From Rufibacter psychrotolerans (GTDB lineage: Bacteria; Bacteroidota; Bacteroidia; Cytophagales; Hymenobacteraceae), in assembly GCF_016924645.1 (NCBI RefSeq), contig NZ_JAFFJV010000020.1, forward strand, positions 90,177-154,176: a stretch of 64,000 bases of DNA, given 5' to 3'. A program made the translations under genes and the position numbers. Each line of letters starts with the position of its first letter. Position 1 is the first letter of the stretch. This document shows positions 59,318 through 64,000 of the stretch, piece by piece. The notes beneath the pieces were generated by a model. That model had not been told where the DNA came from. It was given only the letters and a program-made list of their open reading frames with translations, and ran no database searches.

Positions 59318-60127
59318 ATGGATTCTTTGAATAGGATTAACTCATTGCCTAAAATATCTGGTGAGCGGGCTTATGGTGAGCATGTTGTTTTGTTGCATCA
59401 ACACGACAATCTAATCAGTAATACTTCCTGGGGGGCTTCGGGCTATACTGTAGCACCTCTGTTCTCAGATCATGCGGAATTTGACTCACTTCGGAAAGGT
59501 TTGACCAACATTTTTATAGAGGGCATAAAATCCGTGGGTATTATTATACCTTCAGGGTTTCAGGTTGAAAAATATCATTCACTAATCAATGATAACCAAG
59601 CGCTGCATTTGGAGGTGATTAATCAGACAAAACTTATCCAAATTGAGCGGTTTCCAACTAATGTTCAGAACTTAGTGAACAGAGTATCAGAGATTGTTGG
59701 AGTGAACGTAACGCCCCACAACCCTCAAACTAACGAACAAGTGTTTCACCTGCGCATTGTACGACCAGGGCGTACTGATTTTAATCCACTACATCGAGAT
59801 GTTTGGTTAGATATATATCGTGGTTGTGTAAACATATATGTTCCTGTGGCAGGGAGTACTATCTCTTCCTCTTTGCCTTTAGTTCCAGGAAGTCACTTTT
59901 GGCCCGAATCACAGGTTGAACGAACGCTTAAAGGAGCAATTATGGATGGTGCTAAATACCATGTGCCAGGTCTGACAAATGCCATAAATGAGTTGGATTT
60001 GGTTAGACCTAATCCCTTGTATAATGAAGCGCTTGTATTTTCTCCCTATCTTATTCATGGGGAAGCAGTAAACTTAAATAATGATGACACAAGGGTTTCT
60101 TTAGAAATGCGGTTTTGGAGAAAGTGA
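59318..60127 (+). CDS. Phytanoyl-CoA dioxygenase-like (PhyH) Fe(II)/2-oxoglutarate oxygenase
   Basis: A 269-residue protein with the double-stranded beta-helix oxygenase pattern: iron ligands His159 and Asp161 (LHRDVWLDIYRG), His247 (SPYLIHGEAVN), and Arg259 (TRVSLEMRFW) placed to bind 2-oxoglutarate; PLVPGSHFWPES lies between them. No signal peptide. Within a glycan cluster it may hydroxylate or oxidise a sugar, lipid or amino-acid group, but no substrate can be named. The family is diverse and I did not recognise a specific subfamily. Confidence 0.7.
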   Translation: MDSLNRINSLPKISGERAYGEHVVLLHQHDNLISNTSWGASGYTVAPLFSDHAEFDSLRKGLTNIFIEGIKSVGIIIPSGFQVEKYHSLINDNQALHLEVINQTKLIQIERFPTNVQNLVNRVSEIVGVNVTPHNPQTNEQVFHLRIVRPGRTDFNPLHRDVWLDIYRGCVNIYVPVAGSTISSSLPLVPGSHFWPESQVERTLKGAIMDGAKYHVPGLTNAINELDLVRPNPLYNEALVFSPYLIHGEAVNLNNDDTRVSLEMRFWRK

Positions 60128-60445
60128 TAGTTAAGTGTGCATTCACTTTTATGATTGGTGTATTAAGGATTTAGAACGTTCTAAAGGACTTCTTTTGCTT
60201 TCCTTGATTATTAATTCTTTTTGTGAAGGATTATTAAGCCTTCTTAATTTACAAGTCTCTCTTTTTAGGAGCCTGATTAAGGTGGAGTTGTGTAGTTATT
60301 GATAATCTTGCTTGTGTATCTAGCAATTAATATTCTGCCTTACATTTTAACTTGTAAGTTATGAATACTATAGGTGATGTTCATTCTGTAAGTAGCAAGG
60401 TAATGTTCTGTCTACTTAAGGCCGTAAGAATGATATTGATAATAT
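60128..60445. other. Gene-free AT-rich interval
   Basis: About 318 bp, strongly A/T-rich, no credible gene or repeat. Confidence 0.5.
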
Positions 60446-62257
60446 ATGATGTGTTTTGTTCTACTTCTTAGTGTTTTTTTTATTGTCTTATTTTATGTTA
60501 TTGGTTCTTTACTTTTGCTTTACGCAGTAAAGAGTAAGTGTAGTTTCGCTCAGCATGTCATGAATTTCTTCATTGGCTTTATGATGGTTGTTTCTGTTTA
60601 CGCCATAATAAAATCAGGGGGTAAGACAATCCTTTCTTTAGTGCCTTTGGTATATTTATTTTTTAGAGCAAATCTGCGTGTATTCGAGGGTAGAAAGGGG
60701 TATTCTACTTGGAAGTTCATTGCGGGTGTGGTGGGGTTGTTTATGGCTCTTTTCTTCTTGCAAATTGATTTTCAATTTGATGCGTTAGGTGATCCATTTT
60801 CTTATCTGTCTTTTATTCACCCCTATCCTGGTGAGCGATATATTTATAGTACCATCATGAGTATCGCCCACTATGAAGGAGTAGAGACTGTTAGTATTGA
60901 ATCTTTTATTACAGGGTTTACCGGAGTTTCAGTTTACCACTTTGTAGAGTTTTGGTTGGGGAGCTTATTTAAAAGCTTTTATAATGTAAAAAGTGATATT
61001 GTTCTATTTTATTTCGTTTTCCCGTTATTTAAAACTTTCACAATGCTGACTATCATCTCTGTTTTTTCAGAAGAGGTTAGTAGTAAGAAGGTATTTGTAC
61101 TGGTGCTATGTATTTTGTTGTGCTTTAGTGTTTTAGGATTTCTATGGATTACTAACCCAATAAGCAAATACCATTTGCGAGATATGATAATGTTGCCAAT
61201 GTTGGTCTTTGCTTTTTATTCACTATATCATGGAAAGTATAGCACAGCCTTGGTGCTTTTAATTTTTGCTTCTATTGAATATATTTTATTTATACCAGTT
61301 GTCTTTTTGACGTTAGTGCTTTTCTATAACAGATTCAAGAGAGATGATTATATAAAATTCATGATGTTTATTGTTTTATATGTCTTATTTTATTTTTGCT
61401 TCAGAGAGGATATTGCTAATAAGTACTTTGATGTAGGCGAAGAGAAGGTGTGGTTTTCAATTGTATCTGGCAGTAAGTTGCATGAAGTGTACCGCGTTAT
61501 ACTGTTAGCGTTGCTTACCTATCCTATCAGGCTTATCATTGCCCTGTGTGCTTTAGTTTCTTTTCAAGTTCTTAAGAAAAAAATGATTATAGCTGACATA
61601 GGGCTTTGGATTTTAAGTTTCTTTTTAGGGTATCATCTGCTTTATGCAATTGCATCTGATTATTCTCTGGATGCATGGCAGTTCAAGCAGATTGCGGTGA
61701 ACCTGTCTGTTGTTGCATTTATATTCGTTCTTTTTGAATTGGTAAGGAGGAGAATGTACGCTATATGTGTTGTTGTTCTTTTGCTGCAAAGCGATTACAA
61801 ATATCCATTCGGCGGTGCGAAAAAGAATGACAACTATGATTTTGCTTTAGAGCAAAAGCTTGGGGTAGTAAGTAAAGGAAAGCCAATCAAAGGCTTTTTT
61901 GTAGATGAGAATGAAGGGCTGCCTGAGAAATGGGCTCTATTTTACTATCCTACCCGCGCTACTGATTATGCTAGAAGTAATGATTATAGAATGTATTTGT
62001 TTAATTACGATATATCAAGATTTAAGAGATCAATTTCTATGTTTGAGCCCTCTGCTCAACCTATTCTTAACAGAATCATTAAGCCATTGTTTCCTATGAA
62101 TGTTGACCTACAAACAAACATAAGGAACTATGGTGTTTCGATAGTATGGGTTAACAAGAAGTCTAAGTATTTAAGTGTATTCAAAGACAAAAAACCACTT
62201 CATGAACTAGAAAGTTACTATATATTCTACTTGGGTGATGGTACTACCAAAGGATAG
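60446..62257 (+). CDS. Large polytopic membrane protein of the glycan island
   Basis: A 603-residue protein with about ten to twelve hydrophobic helices over residues 1-450 and a soluble C-terminus of about 140 residues. After an early helix lies FQIDFQFDALGDPFSYLSFIHPY-type sequence (about residues 105-128) with acidic residues in an external loop, reminiscent of GT-C transferases or O-antigen polymerases. I do not recognise the family. Start at 60446 (ATGATG; the second ATG is as good). Expected to be a Wzy-like polymerase or lipid-linked sugar transferase by context only. Unusually A/T-rich codons. Confidence 0.65.
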   Translation: MMCFVLLLSVFFIVLFYVIGSLLLLYAVKSKCSFAQHVMNFFIGFMMVVSVYAIIKSGGKTILSLVPLVYLFFRANLRVFEGRKGYSTWKFIAGVVGLFMALFFLQIDFQFDALGDPFSYLSFIHPYPGERYIYSTIMSIAHYEGVETVSIESFITGFTGVSVYHFVEFWLGSLFKSFYNVKSDIVLFYFVFPLFKTFTMLTIISVFSEEVSSKKVFVLVLCILLCFSVLGFLWITNPISKYHLRDMIMLPMLVFAFYSLYHGKYSTALVLLIFASIEYILFIPVVFLTLVLFYNRFKRDDYIKFMMFIVLYVLFYFCFREDIANKYFDVGEEKVWFSIVSGSKLHEVYRVILLALLTYPIRLIIALCALVSFQVLKKKMIIADIGLWILSFFLGYHLLYAIASDYSLDAWQFKQIAVNLSVVAFIFVLFELVRRRMYAICVVVLLLQSDYKYPFGGAKKNDNYDFALEQKLGVVSKGKPIKGFFVDENEGLPEKWALFYYPTRATDYARSNDYRMYLFNYDISRFKRSISMFEPSAQPILNRIIKPLFPMNVDLQTNIRNYGVSIVWVNKKSKYLSVFKDKKPLHELESYYIFYLGDGTTKG

Positions 62258-62300
62258 AAGCAGTGTTGAGTAATACGTGCTTATAAACTCCTAGAGCAGA

Positions 62301-63386
62301 CTAAACATACTCCAACCCCTTGCTTGCTTTCACATCTGATACAAAGTCTTTCACCTTTTGTTCATTGTTGCGCGGACAGATCATCAAAATATTGTGGTGC
62401 TCGGCTACTATATAGTCTTGCAGGCCTTGGATCACCACCAGTTTGTCCTGTGGTGTTTTGATGATGCAGTTCTGGGTGTCGTACAGCAGGGTATCTCCAT
62501 CCACCACATTTCCTTCAGGTGTTTTATTGGCAATGCTATAGAGAGAATTCCAAGTGCCCACATCAGACCAGCCCAGGTCACCTAAAATAACATGCACGTT
62601 GTCTGCTTTTTCCATAATGCCGTAATCAATGGAAACGTTGCGGCAAGAGGAGTACACGCCGTCTATAAAAGTACGCTCCTCTGCGGTATAAAAGGTGGCT
62701 AATCCTGCTTCAAAAAGGTCGGCAACGTCTTTCAGATGCTCCCGAAAAGCAGCCAGGATGGATTGAACGTTCCAAACGAAGATGCCGGCGTTCCAGACAT
62801 AGTTACCGCTCTCCAGAAACTTTTGGGCCACTTCCAACGACGGCTTCTCAGTAAAGGTGCTAACCTTTTTTATAGATTGGCCTCCGTCTGGAACATACTG
62901 TATATACCCGTAGCCAGTATCTGGGCGAGTGGGTTTTATGCCTAAGGTGACCAGCAGGCTCTCTTCGGCGGTAACCGCCAGGGCTTGGTGAATGCACTCC
63001 AGAAAAGCTTGTTCCCTCAAAATCACATGATCAGCGGGGGCAACAATAACGTTTGCCTTAGAATTCTTTTGGGCTATCTTGTAACAGGCATAGGCAATAC
63101 AGGGAGCGGTGTTCCTGCCCACGGGTTCCTGCAGGATCTGGTCCTCTCCAAGTTCGGGGAGATGATCCTGCACCAGGAACTTGTATTCCCTGTTGGTCAC
63201 CACATAGATGTTCTCTTTAGGGCAAACCGAGGAGAAACGCTTAACAGTGGATTGAATCATGCTTTCTCCAATTCCGAGAACGTCATGAAATTGCTTGGGG
63301 TAATTATTCCTGCTAAAAGGCCAGAACCTGCTGCCAACTCCTCCAGCCATAACCACTACATAGGTGTTCTCTGATAAGCTACTCAT
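62301..63386 (-). CDS. manC: Mannose-1-phosphate guanylyltransferase, copy 2
   Basis: A 361-residue enzyme closely similar to the product of 4710-5786 over its whole length, with AGGVGSRFWPFSRNN, EPVGRNTAPCIAYAC and VIVAPADHVIL, and also lacking the isomerase domain. It supplies GDP-mannose, here presumably for the adjoining polysaccharide island. It is transcribed against its neighbours and is monocistronic in view. Its base composition lies between that of copy 1 and the AT-rich island genes. Confidence 0.93.
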   Translation of the reverse strand: MSSLSENTYVVVMAGGVGSRFWPFSRNNYPKQFHDVLGIGESMIQSTVKRFSSVCPKENIYVVTNREYKFLVQDHLPELGEDQILQEPVGRNTAPCIAYACYKIAQKNSKANVIVAPADHVILREQAFLECIHQALAVTAEESLLVTLGIKPTRPDTGYGYIQYVPDGGQSIKKVSTFTEKPSLEVAQKFLESGNYVWNAGIFVWNVQSILAAFREHLKDVADLFEAGLATFYTAEERTFIDGVYSSCRNVSIDYGIMEKADNVHVILGDLGWSDVGTWNSLYSIANKTPEGNVVDGDTLLYDTQNCIIKTPQDKLVVIQGLQDYIVAEHHNILMICPRNNEQKVKDFVSDVKASKGLEYV

Positions 63387-63723
63387 GGGTGAATAATTAA
63401 GTAAACTGGAATAAGGTAGTAAGCGATCTTTAGCAAAGTTATATAAATCTTTATTATATACAAATAAATATTTATTTTATTTAAGTTTGTTAATATATTT
63501 GCGTAATCAAGTAACTTTATAACGGATTTTTGATGATTTTAGGGGTGTTTTTGAAGTTTTATCAACCCTCTTTAGGATCATAAGCAGGTTTGATATGCCT
63601 ATATATGGCACTAATTGTATTAAAGTTTTGTTTTATTGAATTAAGCATATAAATTTAGACGGGCCTTTGCAGAAACCGGGCCTAGATAAGTCTTTAATAG
63701 TTAAGAAAGATAAATAGAAGCTT
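63387..63723. other. AT-rich interval upstream of ugd and manC copy 2
   Basis: About 340 bp, divergent. Contains a candidate ugd promoter box (63494) and a possible but unconvincing decayed palindrome near 63531-63570. Confidence 0.5.
63494..63501 (+). promoter_or_regulatory. Candidate -7 box for ugd
   Basis: TATATTTG fits TAnnTTTG, but the region is so A/T-rich that chance matches are likely; it would give a leader of about 215 nt. Confidence 0.3.
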
Positions 63724-64000
63724 ATGAGAATCGCAGTAGTAGGTACTGGTTACGTGGGCCTGGTGACGGGCACCTGTTTCGCCGAGGTGGGCATCGACGT
63801 GACGTGCATAGACGTGAACGTCAAGAAGATCGAGGACCTGAGGCAGGGCGTCCTGCCCATCTACGAGCCTGGTCTGGAAGAGATGGTGCTCCGCAACGTG
63901 GAGAAGGGCCGGCTGGGCTTCTCCACGGACCTTTCCGCGGCCATCAAGGGCTGCGACGCGGCCTTCATCGCGGTGGGCACGCCCCCCGGGGAGGACGGCT
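63724..64000 (+). CDS. ugd: UDP-glucose 6-dehydrogenase (3' end cut by window)
   Basis: Oxidises UDP-glucose to UDP-glucuronate for surface glycans. Only the first 92 codons are present: MRIAVVGTGYVGLVTGTCFAE (NAD-binding loop), VTCIDVNVKKIEDLRQG, PIYEPGLEEMV and AFIAVGTPPGEDG, all typical of the UDP-glucose/GDP-mannose dehydrogenase family. From about codon 12 on nearly every codon ends in G or C, in sharp contrast to the AT-rich genes just upstream. A GDP-mannose or UDP-N-acetyl-sugar dehydrogenase is possible until the rest is seen. Confidence 0.88.
   Translation, partial: MRIAVVGTGYVGLVTGTCFAEVGIDVTCIDVNVKKIEDLRQGVLPIYEPGLEEMVLRNVEKGRLGFSTDLSAAIKGCDAAFIAVGTPPGEDG

Noticed and set aside
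63531..63570. Palindrome copy upstream of ugd
   Set aside because: TTTTAGGGGTGTTTTTGAA fits one arm but the other arm does not pair; likely chance in AT-rich DNA.

Overview
The window looks like a Cytophagales chromosome, most likely the Hymenobacteraceae (Rufibacter/Pontibacter-like). The reasons are Bacteroidota-type promoters (TAnnTTTG boxes), three outer-membrane barrel paralogues with carboxypeptidase-like domains, an S46 dipeptidyl-peptidase, a DUF2723 membrane protein, an IPExxxVDY protein next to pyk, and generally moderate-to-high GC. The genus is an inference. No tRNA, rRNA, CRISPR array or intact transposase was seen.

Layout. 1-12.6 kb is mostly housekeeping: a truncated DUF2723 protein, rlmB, manC-kdsD (envelope sugar precursors) divergent from recQ, purD, an acetyl-CoA hydrolase/transferase and a bacilliredoxin. 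12.8-15.9 kb is a copper-type cassette: one MbnP-like lipoprotein between two MbnH/MauG-like di-haem peroxidases. 16-24.3 kb holds rpsT, pyk with an IPExxxVDY gene, acpP-fabF-rnc, nadE and a MESH1-like HD hydrolase. 24.4-34 kb holds three large outer-membrane barrel paralogues and one related periplasmic protein, all on the minus strand. 34-45.4 kb holds a ferredoxin/ferredoxin reductase pair, lgt, a beta-propeller-like secreted protein, msrB, a TPR-MORN protein, a yeast-type cytosine deaminase with a DUF4184 membrane protein, yidD and the S46 peptidase. 45.4-46.1 kb is gene-free and rich in repeats, including a candidate MITE. 46.1-49.1 kb is a two-gene outer-membrane operon (PorV-like protein plus helix-hairpin-helix/barrel protein). 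49.1-53.8 kb is a glycoconjugate operon (UDP-galactopyranose-mutase-like flavoprotein plus two GT-C-like paralogues). 53.9-56.5 kb holds a flavin reductase and an arsenic-type cluster: arsI, a frameshifted arsN relic and sigZ. 56.7-64 kb is a visibly AT-rich surface polysaccharide island: FdtA-like isomerase, acyltransferase, GT2, a PhyH-like dioxygenase, a large membrane protein, a second manC, and then a G/C-rich ugd that runs off the end.

The most striking non-coding feature is a dispersed palindrome of about 38 bp, roughly CGTTTTNGGGCTGTTTTC-loop-GAAAACAGCCCNAAAACG. It occurs about 26 times between 2.6 and 55.5 kb, almost always at the 3' end of a gene beside or overlapping a hairpin terminator, sometimes overlapping a stop codon. 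Base changes in one arm are often matched in the other. No clear copy is present in the AT-rich island after 55.5 kb. I do not recognise it as a named family.
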